Part shown: piece after piece, positions 26,442 to 33,974 of the stretch
Numbering within the stretch: position 1 is the stretch's first letter
How the letters are laid out: each line of letters opens with the position of its first letter
Source of the DNA: Aliiroseovarius halocynthiae
Lineage (GTDB): Bacteria; Pseudomonadota; Alphaproteobacteria; Rhodobacterales; Rhodobacteraceae
DNA length: 64,000 nucleotides
NCBI RefSeq assembly: GCF_007004645.1
Contig: NZ_ML660023.1
Span: forward strand, 1 to 64,000
Direction: 5' to 3'
The notes under the pieces: generated by a model
Databases searched by the model: none
The model's input: only the letters and a program-made list of their open reading frames with translations
What the model was told of the DNA's origin: nothing
Program-made: the position numbers and the translations under genes

Positions 26442-26951
26442 ATGTCGATCACAACACGCCCAACGCAGCCCCAAGACGCTGACGCCATGTGCGCGCTGCT
26501 GAACCCGATTATCGAAGAGGGTGCGACCACTGCACATCGCCGCCTGTTTGATGCTGACCGAATGCGCGACACGCATATCACAGCCCCGCTTTTGATCCGC
26601 ACCACATTGGCGTTCGAAGGCGACACGCTTTTGGGTTTTCAACTGCTTGAATGGGCCGACCCGAACTATGACGGACCAGAAGCCTTGCCGGAAGGCTGGG
26701 CCGTCATCGCATCCTTCGTGCATATGGGCGCGCAAGGCAAAGGCGTGGGACAAATCCTGTGGCGCGATACGCTGCTTGCCGCAAAGCAAGCCGGAGTTTC
26801 CGTCATCGACGCAACCATCCGCACGGACAATACTCCGGGGTTGGCATACTATTCTGGGTTGGGATTCAGAGACTATTCCAGTGTAAATGGCTTTGAGCTG
26901 TCCGATGGAGAGCTTGTCGACAAGATCCGAAAACGTTTCGATTTCGCCTAG
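26442..26951 (+). CDS. GNAT-family N-acetyltransferase, paralogue of the preceding gene
   Basis: A 169-residue GNAT enzyme with AQGKGVGQILWRDTL as the acetyl-CoA loop and NTPGLAYYSGLGFRDY as motif B. It lines up along its length with the preceding gene (ITTR-x-x-P-D-A-x-A-M, LLGFQ/LVGFQ, PEGW, IRKRF at the end), so the two probably arose by tandem duplication. The stop codon is shared head-on with the minus-strand lipoprotein gene inside CCTAGG (26947-26952). It is the last gene of the GT8-HD-GNAT-GNAT operon. Confidence 0.85.
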   Translation: MSITTRPTQPQDADAMCALLNPIIEEGATTAHRRLFDADRMRDTHITAPLLIRTTLAFEGDTLLGFQLLEWADPNYDGPEALPEGWAVIASFVHMGAQGKGVGQILWRDTLLAAKQAGVSVIDATIRTDNTPGLAYYSGLGFRDYSSVNGFELSDGELVDKIRKRFDFA

Positions 26952-27289
26952 GTACAGACGCGCCCATGCTGGCCTTCGCCTTGTTTCCAGCCCACGAAAC
27001 GCTCTGACGTGAAGGTCAGTTCAAGATCGCCCCACCGCATGCGCTGTGCAATGCCGGTCGGGCAACCTGTAAGCGGAAGAACGGCCGGACGGCCAAGTTC
27101 ACGGGTCAGCGCAGGGATCACACCCTTGGGCGAACGTCCGAAATCCACCCGCTGCGCGCTGGGCTGAACGGCCAGCCCCTGTGCGTCGGGCAGAAACGTC
27201 GCACCTTTACGGGGTTGGACCTGTGCGCTGGGTTGCACGCAGGCCGACAGCGCCACAACAACGCCAAATGCCGCGCAAACGCACCTCAT
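26948..27289 (-). CDS. Small putative lipoprotein downstream of regA
   Basis: A 113-residue protein with a signal sequence and lipobox LSAC (Cys17), so it is probably attached to a membrane on the periplasmic side. The mature part has SPKGVIPALTRELGRPAVLP, a CPTG segment and GDLELTFTSERFVGW; I do not recognise a family. The ATG at 27289 overlaps the regA stop by 4 bases, so it is translated with regA. Its 3' end overlaps GNAT2 by 4 bases. Upstream in-frame ATGs fall inside regA and are ignored. A link to redox control is suggested by position only. Confidence 0.7.
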   Translation of the reverse strand: MRCVCAAFGVVVALSACVQPSAQVQPRKGATFLPDAQGLAVQPSAQRVDFGRSPKGVIPALTRELGRPAVLPLTGCPTGIAQRMRWGDLELTFTSERFVGWKQGEGQHGRVCT

Positions 27290-27840
27290 TTCGGGCTGCG
27301 TTTGGCCAGAATGCGCTGAAGCGTACGACGATGCATGTTCAGACGGCGCGCTGTCTCGGACACATTGCGGTCGCACAGCTCGTATACACGCTGGATATGC
27401 TCCCACCGGACACGGTCGGCGGACATTGGGTTCTCTGGGGGTGGGGGAAGCTCGTCTGGAAGGGCCAGAAGGGCAGCGGTGATGTCATTCGCATCGGCAG
27501 GCTTGGACAGGTAATCCGCAGCACCTAGCTTGACCGCAGCGACCGCCGTGGCAATCGCACCATACCCCGTCAAAACCACAATCCGGGCATCGGGGCGTTT
27601 GTCACGGATGGTTTCCACCACATCCAACCCATTGCCATCGTCAAGCCGCAGATCAACCACTGCATAGGCGGGTGGACGGGCGGTGGCGATGGCCCTGCCG
27701 GCAGCGACTGACCCTGCTGTTTCGGGTGCAAAACCACGTTTTTCCATTGCCCGCGCCAAACGGCGCAGGAATGGTTCGTCGTCATCTACCAAAAGCAGGG
27801 ATGCGTCTTCACCAATCGGCATGAGTTCCTCATCGGTCAT
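27286..27840 (-). CDS. regA: Redox-responsive response regulator RegA/PrrA
   Basis: A 184-residue response regulator with a receiver domain (about 13-125). Asp63 in AVVDLRLDDGNG is the phosphorylation site, the acidic pocket is VDDDEPF, and Lys112 is in LSKPADAND. A Pro-rich linker (LPPPPENP) follows, then a Fis-type HTH (about 140-180, RVYELCDRNVSETARRLNMHRRTLQRIL). This is the RegA/PrrA/ActR architecture that controls photosynthesis, respiration, nitrogen and carbon fixation genes in Rhodobacterales. It lies downstream of the SCO gene and near divergent regB, the classical arrangement. Its stop overlaps the lipoprotein gene. Confidence 0.95.
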   Translation of the reverse strand: MTDEELMPIGEDASLLLVDDDEPFLRRLARAMEKRGFAPETAGSVAAGRAIATARPPAYAVVDLRLDDGNGLDVVETIRDKRPDARIVVLTGYGAIATAVAAVKLGAADYLSKPADANDITAALLALPDELPPPPENPMSADRVRWEHIQRVYELCDRNVSETARRLNMHRRTLQRILAKRSPK

Positions 27841-27922
27841 CGCAGCACCTCCGGATTTGCATCTGCTTCATGTTACCTAGGTATTTTGTACCGTAAGGTC
27901 AATTTTGACGCTGCGATGCACT

Positions 27923-28549
27923 CTATGCACCGGCATCAATAAAACAGCCCACGCGCTGGGCCATAGAGGCTGCAGTTTCGTCACGCTTGAAGAAATCTGC
28001 AAAGCCGCTTTCGGGGAACATCAGATAGGTAAAGGTCGAGTGATCCATCAGGTAATACTCTTCCATCCCTTCTTCGGGCTCCTGCTTGCGGAAATAGGTC
28101 TTGTAGGCCTGACTTGCGGCTTTGACCTGTTCGGGCGTTCCGGTCAGACCAATCATGTTCTCATGCATATAGCTGGTGAAATCCGCCAGATGCTCGGGCG
28201 TGTCGCGTTCCGGATCGACTGAAACAAAGGCCGACTGCACATCATAGCCCTGACCGTCCAGAATGCGCATCGCCTCGGCGTTGCGGGCGTTGTCCAAGGG
28301 GCAAACATCGGGGCAGAACGTATAGCCGAAATACACAAGCGTGGGCTTGGTGATCACGTCTTTCTCGGTCACAGCGGCGCCAGTTTCATCCACCAGCTCA
28401 AACGGCCCCCCGATCGAGGCAACGCCGGTTCCCACAGCGCCCGCACGACATTCCGCAAACGCATCTTCTTCGCCACTGGTGACAAACCACGTCACCCCGA
28501 CAAGCGCCACAATCGCTGTGGCCGCCGATACTGCATAGATGCGTTGCAT
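27923..28549 (-). CDS. senC: SCO-family copper chaperone/redox protein (SenC/PrrC)
   Basis: A 208-residue protein anchored by one N-terminal helix (about 4-24), with a periplasmic thioredoxin-like SCO domain. The copper ligands are the C-x-x-x-C in TFCPDVCPLDNARN and the later His in LMDHSTFTYLMFP. SCO/SenC/PrrC proteins deliver copper to the CuA site of cytochrome oxidase and in Rhodobacter are encoded between regB and regA and influence the RegB/A signal. I use the ATG at 28549, giving a clean signal anchor. It is 82 bases upstream of regA in the same direction and divergent from regB across about 100 bases. Confidence 0.93.
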   Translation of the reverse strand: MQRIYAVSAATAIVALVGVTWFVTSGEEDAFAECRAGAVGTGVASIGGPFELVDETGAAVTEKDVITKPTLVYFGYTFCPDVCPLDNARNAEAMRILDGQGYDVQSAFVSVDPERDTPEHLADFTSYMHENMIGLTGTPEQVKAASQAYKTYFRKQEPEEGMEEYYLMDHSTFTYLMFPESGFADFFKRDETAASMAQRVGCFIDAGA

Positions 28550-28652
28550 AGAATTTCTCCGATCTGTTCGCGCAGGCATTGATCCCGCCTTTCTTCAGGA
28601 CTAGCAAGAGAACACAATGACGCAACCCAAAAGCGGATCTGGGTGATCACAA

Positions 28653-30068
28653 TTGGCGGAACAACAGACAGACCCGGCCACAGATGCCTTACCCGCCACC
28701 CAGCAGCGCAGCTGGGTGCGCCTGCGCACGCTGATCTTACTGCGTTGGGCTGCGATAGCGGGGCAAATCGCAGCGATCGCCGTGGCGGTGTCTTTCTTTT
28801 CGGTGCAGATACCCTTTGGTCTGGTGGCAGCAGTCATCGGTGCTGCGGTCATCGCCAATCTTGTTTTCTCGGCGCTTTTTCCGCGTAACACACGGCTGAA
28901 CGAACGCCGTGCCACCGGCATTTTGGTCTTCGACACACTGCAATTGGGCGCGATGATGTTTCTGACGGGGGGCATCCACAATCCGTTCATGGTTTTGATC
29001 CTTGCCCCTGTGACTGTCGCCGCGACTGCGTTGTCGACGCGATCAACCGTGATTGTGGGCGCTATTGCTGTGGCCGCGACCAGCTTTGTCACCTGGATCA
29101 ACCTGCCGCTGCAAACTGCATCTGGCGTTCTGCAGATGCCCAGCTTGTTTGTCTTTGGCCTGTGGGCGGCGGTCACGATATCTGTTGGATTTATCGGGCT
29201 TTATACGCACCGGATTTCATCCGAGATGCGATCGATGTCCGAAGCGCTTCTGGCCACACAAATGGCCCTGTCGCGGGAACAGAACCTGACCGATCTTGGC
29301 GGCGTGGTTGCTGCGGCCGCCCATGAGCTTGGCACCCCCCTTGCCACAATCAAGCTTGTATCGTCCGAGCTGGTAGAAGAACTGGAAGGTCAGGACGAGC
29401 TGCGCGACGACGCGCGCTTGATTGGCGAACAGGCCAACCGATGCCGCGACATCCTGCAATCCATGGGCCGGGCGGGCAAAGATGACATGTTGGTCAAACA
29501 TGCCCCACTGATTGCGCTGATCGACGAGGCTGCAGAACCCCACCGCGAACGTGGAAAATCGCTTGAGATCGAAATCGCCTGCGTCGAGGCCGACCCGATG
29601 CATCAACCCGTCATGGTGCGACGTCCCGAGATCATCCACGGGCTGCGCAACTTGATTCAGAACGCTGTGGATTTCGCCTCGACCAAGGTGTGGATCGAGA
29701 TGTGTTGGAACGACGAACGTATCACCATTCGCATTCTGGACGATGGCAAAGGGTATTCTCCGCAGGTTCTGGGCTGGATCGGTGATCCATTCATTCGCCG
29801 CCGCAAGTCACAGGCAGAGCGTGGTCAGCGTCAGGCGTATAAAGGCATGGGGCTGGGGCTGTTCATCGCAAAAACGTTGCTAGAACGCACAGGGGCGACA
29901 CTAAACTTCGCTAATGCATCGTCACCTTATACCGGTCGCCCGCATCCGCGCGAAAAATCCGGTGCTATAGCGCAGGTGGAATGGCAGCGGGGTACGCCCG
30001 GACTCGAGGCGACAGACACCAGTGCGGCCTTGGGCGAGAACACCCATTTCACACATCACGACGGCTAG
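28653..30068 (+). CDS. regB: Redox sensor histidine kinase RegB/PrrB
   Basis: A 471-residue membrane kinase. Six N-terminal helices (about 25-185) include the quinone-sensing heptad GGIHNPF (106-112). The H-box AAAHELGTPLATI carries the phosphoryl His224, and the redox-active Cys264 lies in ANRCRDIL, one position off the known Cys265 of R. capsulatus RegB. N-box and G-box blocks LRNLIQNAVDFA and GKGYSPQV/GMGLGLFIAKTLLERTGA complete the ATPase. The start is TTG at 28653, the first codon after an in-frame TGA at 28644. It responds to oxygen through quinone and thiol state. Complete, divergent from senC-regA. Confidence 0.95.
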   Translation: MAEQQTDPATDALPATQQRSWVRLRTLILLRWAAIAGQIAAIAVAVSFFSVQIPFGLVAAVIGAAVIANLVFSALFPRNTRLNERRATGILVFDTLQLGAMMFLTGGIHNPFMVLILAPVTVAATALSTRSTVIVGAIAVAATSFVTWINLPLQTASGVLQMPSLFVFGLWAAVTISVGFIGLYTHRISSEMRSMSEALLATQMALSREQNLTDLGGVVAAAAHELGTPLATIKLVSSELVEELEGQDELRDDARLIGEQANRCRDILQSMGRAGKDDMLVKHAPLIALIDEAAEPHRERGKSLEIEIACVEADPMHQPVMVRRPEIIHGLRNLIQNAVDFASTKVWIEMCWNDERITIRILDDGKGYSPQVLGWIGDPFIRRRKSQAERGQRQAYKGMGLGLFIAKTLLERTGATLNFANASSPYTGRPHPREKSGAIAQVEWQRGTPGLEATDTSAALGENTHFTHHDG

Positions 30069-30099
30069 AACCCCTTACGACACAGGGCGTTCAGCACGA

Positions 30100-30115
30100 T
30101 TAAACCTTCATTAAC
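30100..30115. promoter_or_regulatory. CtrA-type box upstream of the DivL-like gene
   Basis: TTAA-ACCTTCA-TTAAC is a perfect match to the CtrA consensus TTAA-N7-TTAA(C), 67 bases before the gene start. CtrA is the cell-cycle/motility response regulator of alphaproteobacteria. Confidence 0.6.
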
Positions 30116-30130
30116 CACACTAGCCTAGGG

Positions 30131-30146
30131 TTAATCCGTTGATAAC
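30131..30146. promoter_or_regulatory. Second, imperfect CtrA-type box
   Basis: TTAA-TCCGTTG-ATAAC differs from TTAA-N7-TTAAC by one base and lies 31 bases after the start of the perfect box, about three helical turns. The paired arrangement strengthens both. Confidence 0.45.
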
Positions 30147-30181
30147 GCGGGAGGCAGCCCGCTGAAACGACAGGTGTGGAC

Positions 30182-31765
30182 ATGCTGAATACTCTTTATG
30201 CAGTGGCTTTGGTGCTGACAGCGCTTACGATCTCGATCGCAGCGCTTTATATTCTGGCATTGCTGGATCCGGCACGGGACCGAAAGCTGGGCAGTCAGAC
30301 CGCGCGCGAAAAAGACAGCGTGGTGTTTCTGTTCGACGATCAAGTGCTGACAGATACAACCCCGGCGGGGCGCGAAATACTGGATGCTTTGCCGCGCGAC
30401 AGATCCGGTTCCGACTGGCTGCATCTATCGCAAATTCTGGACGCTCGTTTTCCCAACCTCACCGAACAGGTTGGCGATCTAGCCGAGCTTGGAACGCTCT
30501 CGATCCCATCAGCGGACAACGCGCATCAGATTGATGCGGAATGGCGCGATGGGCTGGCCCGGATCGAATTGAAAAGCATCCACACCAACGAAACCGCCCC
30601 CATCGTAGATCGGATGAGCTTTGACGCAATGCGGTACGAACTGGACGGGCTTCGGGCCACGGCGCAGCATGTTCCAGTGATGATCTGGCGCGAAGATGAC
30701 AACGGCAAAATCACATGGGCGAACAAATCCTATCTTGATCACGCCATCGACCCTAACGCACCTGACGGCGTGGCCAGCTGGCCCCCGCAGAAGCTGTTTG
30801 ATCGCCCGCGACTTGAAGACGTCAAAAATCTTGAAACACCCCGACGCGTCGCGGTGCAGCTTCCCGCTGATGGCAAGCGCCATTGGTTCGAACTGTATGA
30901 CGCCCCATTGGGGGATGAAACCCTGCTGACCGCCATCCCCGTGGATCGCGTTGTCACCGCAGAAAAATCACGGGCCGAGTTCGTGACCACCCTGACCAAG
31001 ACCTTCGCGCATCTGCCCATCGGTCTGGCCATTTTTGATCGCAAACGACAGCTTAGCCTGTTCAACCCAGCGCTCACCGACATTCTGGCGATGAGCGCAT
31101 CGTTTCTGGTTGGCCAGCCCACGCTGTTCACGTTCCTGGACCGTCTGCGCGAAAAACGGATGATGCCAGAGCCGAAGGACTATGTCTCGTGGCGGCAACA
31201 GATGGCAGATCTTGAAAGCGCGGCTGTGAACGGCACTTATGAAGAAACGTGGTCATTGCCGACCGGCCAGACCTATCGCGTGACGGGGCGCCCGCACCCG
31301 GATGGCGCTGTGGCGTTCCTGTTTGAAGACATCACTTCGGAAATCTCGCTCACCCGCCGCTTCCGTCGCGAGCTTGAGATGGGCCAGTCCGCGCTGGACT
31401 GTATCGAAGACGCCATTGCAATCTTCTCGCCCGGTGGGGTGCTGTCCATGTCGAACGCGGCCTATACCAAGCTTTGGGGCAATGATCCCTCGACCACGCT
31501 GGAAGACATCAATCTGGGCGACGCGATCCGCACATGGCGCGGAACGGCTGGCGATACACCCGTTTGGCGGATGCTGAAAGAATTCGTCGCCGCACACGGA
31601 GAGCGCCAGACCTGGACCGACCGCATCGCCCTGCTGGATGGGCGTCAGATCGATTGCCAATTCGTACCCATGGTGCGTGGTGCCACGATGGCCCGATTTA
31701 GCATCAACCCCGCCCAGCGTGACCTGCAACCAGAGCCGAAAACCGCCCTGTCGTTGACGCCCTAA
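30182..31765 (+). CDS. divL: PAS-domain signalling protein without a kinase domain (DivL-like)
   Basis: A 527-residue protein with one N-terminal helix (about 1-28), then at least three PAS-like segments. These are about 155-260 (VPVMIWREDDNGKITWANKSYL), about 275-385 (LPIGLAIFDRKRQLSLFNPAL ... FLFEDITSE) and about 405-510 (ALDCIEDAIAIFSPGGVLSMSNAAY). RRFRRELEMGQ sits where a dimerisation helix would be. No H-box and no HATPase domain follow. Rhodobacterales DivL, which acts on the CckA-ChpT-CtrA phosphorelay and gene transfer agents, is such a PAS protein. CtrA boxes upstream and tsaE downstream support the call. The ATG at 30182 follows AGGTG; a GTG two codons earlier is possible. Confidence 0.6.
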   Translation: MLNTLYAVALVLTALTISIAALYILALLDPARDRKLGSQTAREKDSVVFLFDDQVLTDTTPAGREILDALPRDRSGSDWLHLSQILDARFPNLTEQVGDLAELGTLSIPSADNAHQIDAEWRDGLARIELKSIHTNETAPIVDRMSFDAMRYELDGLRATAQHVPVMIWREDDNGKITWANKSYLDHAIDPNAPDGVASWPPQKLFDRPRLEDVKNLETPRRVAVQLPADGKRHWFELYDAPLGDETLLTAIPVDRVVTAEKSRAEFVTTLTKTFAHLPIGLAIFDRKRQLSLFNPALTDILAMSASFLVGQPTLFTFLDRLREKRMMPEPKDYVSWRQQMADLESAAVNGTYEETWSLPTGQTYRVTGRPHPDGAVAFLFEDITSEISLTRRFRRELEMGQSALDCIEDAIAIFSPGGVLSMSNAAYTKLWGNDPSTTLEDINLGDAIRTWRGTAGDTPVWRMLKEFVAAHGERQTWTDRIALLDGRQIDCQFVPMVRGATMARFSINPAQRDLQPEPKTALSLTP

Positions 31766-31822
31766 CCCACCATCAGGTGATCCGGTCTTGCACCGACGGT
31801 CAGGGCGTCTAAAACTCGGGTC

Positions 31823-32317
31823 ATGACGCACAGCTTTCACCTTGATCTTGCTTTTCCGACCCCAGATCACACCACTGCATTTGCGGCCGCGCTTGCCGAT
31901 CAGTTGGCGCCCGGAGATGTGATCTTGCTGTCTGGCGGGATTGGTGCCGGGAAGACTCATTTTGCACGGTCGGTGATCCAGCACCGTCTCGCCGCGCAAG
32001 GGCGTGCCGAGGACGTCCCATCGCCCACCTTCACCTTGGTGCAGACCTATGACGATCCCGTTTGCGAGATCTGGCATTCTGACCTCTATCGCCTGACCCA
32101 CCCGGACGAGGTGGAAGAACTGGGCCTAATCGACGCCTTCGATACGGCGATTTGCCTTGTTGAATGGCCTGACCGTTTGGGCGCGCTAACCCCGCAAAAC
32201 GCGGTGCACATCGAATTCTCGGCGGATGCGGCTTCCGACAACCCGGATCTGCGCAATGCTCAAATTTCAGGGCAGGCCGACCGCTGGGAAACCCGCATAC
32301 AAAAGGCGCTGCAATGA
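31823..32317 (+). CDS. tsaE: tRNA threonylcarbamoyladenosine biosynthesis ATPase TsaE
   Basis: A 164-residue P-loop ATPase that drives turnover of the TsaB-TsaD complex in t6A37 synthesis. The P-loop GGIGAGKT is at 38-45; SPTFTLVQTYD and HSDLYRL follow, and VEWPDRLG is the C-terminal signature. Start overlaps nothing upstream; the stop overlaps the amgK-like gene by 4 bases. Its complex partner TsaD is encoded at 15557. Confidence 0.95.
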   Translation: MTHSFHLDLAFPTPDHTTAFAAALADQLAPGDVILLSGGIGAGKTHFARSVIQHRLAAQGRAEDVPSPTFTLVQTYDDPVCEIWHSDLYRLTHPDEVEELGLIDAFDTAICLVEWPDRLGALTPQNAVHIEFSADAASDNPDLRNAQISGQADRWETRIQKALQ

Positions 32318-33306
32318 GCGACCCGCGCGCACAGGCCCGCAACGCGTTTCTGGCCACAACCGACTGGGCGCATACGTCGTTCACAGCGCTGACCGGGGAC
32401 GCTTCTGCACGACGATATTTTCGCGCCGATCAACAGGCCCCTGCGATCCTGATGGACGCACCACGGCAAAGCTGCGGCTCGATGCAGCCTTTTGTCGATA
32501 TGGCGCGGCATCTGTCTTCCCTTGGATTGTCTGCCCCGTCAATATTTGCGGCAGATCTGACAAATGGGTTTATACTGCTCGAAGACTTCAGAGATGACGA
32601 TTTCGCTTCGCTGATCGACAGCGATCCGCAGCTTGAGAACAGTCTCTATTCAAGCGCAATTGACGTAATCCATACAGTTTTGGACGCCCCGCCGGCACAG
32701 GTTCCAGACTATGGTATTTCAGATATGGCGCGGGCCTGCGATCTTGCGTTTCTGCACTACGCTCCGCAGCCCCACACGATCGTGGACGAGGCCCTTGCCA
32801 CCATCGAAGATGCCCTATCCCCGTTTAAATCGGAGCTGCGCACGTCCTTACGCGACTTCCATGCGCAGAATTTGCATTGGCTGCCCAGTCGATCAGGCGT
32901 TGCCCGCGTGGGGCTTCTGGATTTTCAGGACGCTGTGAATACGCTGCCCAGCTATGACCTAGTGTCGCTGCTGCGCGATGTCCGGCGTGACGTCTCGGAC
33001 GATCTGGCGCACAAAGCCCGAAAGGATTTTGCGATACGCCGTGGGTTGGATCATGATGGATTTCAGGACGAATTCCACCTTGTCGCCGTACAGCGAAACC
33101 TGCGCATCCTCGGCATTTTCGCGCGCCTATCGAAGGAAATGGGGAAACCGGGATATGTCGACTTGATCCCCCGGGTTTGGAACCTATTGCAAGCAGATCT
33201 GGCCCACCCGCCACTGACCAAACTGCGCACGCAGCTGAATGCAATCCTGCCAGAACCCGACACAGCGTATCTTGAAAGGCTCAGACAGCCATGCCCGACA
33301 CCGTGA
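32314..33306 (+). CDS. amgK: Anomeric sugar kinase AmgK-type aminoglycoside phosphotransferase
   Basis: A 330-residue APH-fold kinase. FTALTGDASARRYFRA near the start replaces the usual P-loop, LRDFHAQNLHWLP is the catalytic Brenner-type loop (the D-x-x-x-x-N form), and LLDFQDAVNTLPSYDLVSLL is the metal-binding DFG-like block. In Pseudomonas, AmgK phosphorylates N-acetylmuramic acid at C1 during peptidoglycan recycling and MurU, encoded next, uses the product. Gene order amgK-murU is kept here with a 16-base overlap, supporting that role. The substrate is inferred from pairing, not shown. Confidence 0.85.
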   Translation: MSDPRAQARNAFLATTDWAHTSFTALTGDASARRYFRADQQAPAILMDAPRQSCGSMQPFVDMARHLSSLGLSAPSIFAADLTNGFILLEDFRDDDFASLIDSDPQLENSLYSSAIDVIHTVLDAPPAQVPDYGISDMARACDLAFLHYAPQPHTIVDEALATIEDALSPFKSELRTSLRDFHAQNLHWLPSRSGVARVGLLDFQDAVNTLPSYDLVSLLRDVRRDVSDDLAHKARKDFAIRRGLDHDGFQDEFHLVAVQRNLRILGIFARLSKEMGKPGYVDLIPRVWNLLQADLAHPPLTKLRTQLNAILPEPDTAYLERLRQPCPTP

Positions 33307-33974
33307 TGATCTTCGCCGCAGGCCGCGGCACCCGCATGGGCGCATTGACGGACGCACAGCCCAAGCCAATGGTATCTGTCGCGGGCAAGCCACTGCTGGA
33401 TCACGCGTTGCAGGTGGTTGATGGCTCCGAAGCCATCTCGAAGATCGTGGTGAACACGCATTATCTGGCAGATCAGATCCACACGCATCTGGCAGATCGG
33501 GATGTTCTGTTTTCGCACGAAGAGGAACTTCTTGAAACGGGTGGAGGTCTGAAACAGGCTCTAGCCCTGCGCAATATGCCTGAGCTGGTCACCCTGAATG
33601 CAGACGCAACGTGGTCTGGCCCAAATCCAATAAACGCACTTCTAAAGGCATGGGATCCGTCGCGAATGGACGCTTTGTTGCTGATGGTTCCACCTGAGAA
33701 TGCCATTGGCCACCTTGGAAAGGGTGATTTCACGATGGCCCCCGACGGGCAACTAACGCGTGGCCCCGGACTGGTCTATGTCGGGTGCCAGATTATCAAA
33801 TCATCACGTGTGGCGCAGGTGACCGATGACGTGTTCTCGTTGAACGTGGTGTGGGATGTCATTCGTCAATCCAGCCGCCTTTTCGGGTTAAGCTACTCTG
33901 GTCGCTGGTGCGATGTTGGGCATCCCGGCGGGATCGAGCTGGCGGAACAGATGCTAGGCGACACCCATGTTTGA
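33291..33974 (+). CDS. murU: Nucleotidyltransferase, MurU-type (UDP-MurNAc recycling)
   Basis: A 227-residue Rossmann-like nucleotidyltransferase. The start MIFAAGRGTRMGALTDAQPKPM is the G-x-G-T-R-M ... P-K-P nucleotide loop. NADATWSGP carries the metal-binding Asp, and WCDVGHPGG near the end is typical. MurU makes UDP-N-acetylmuramic acid from MurNAc-1-phosphate, bypassing fosfomycin-sensitive MurA. It overlaps amgK by 16 bases and addB by 8 bases. A related sugar-1-phosphate guanylyl- or uridylyltransferase role cannot be ruled out. Confidence 0.85.
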   Translation: MPDTVMIFAAGRGTRMGALTDAQPKPMVSVAGKPLLDHALQVVDGSEAISKIVVNTHYLADQIHTHLADRDVLFSHEEELLETGGGLKQALALRNMPELVTLNADATWSGPNPINALLKAWDPSRMDALLLMVPPENAIGHLGKGDFTMAPDGQLTRGPGLVYVGCQIIKSSRVAQVTDDVFSLNVVWDVIRQSSRLFGLSYSGRWCDVGHPGGIELAEQMLGDTHV

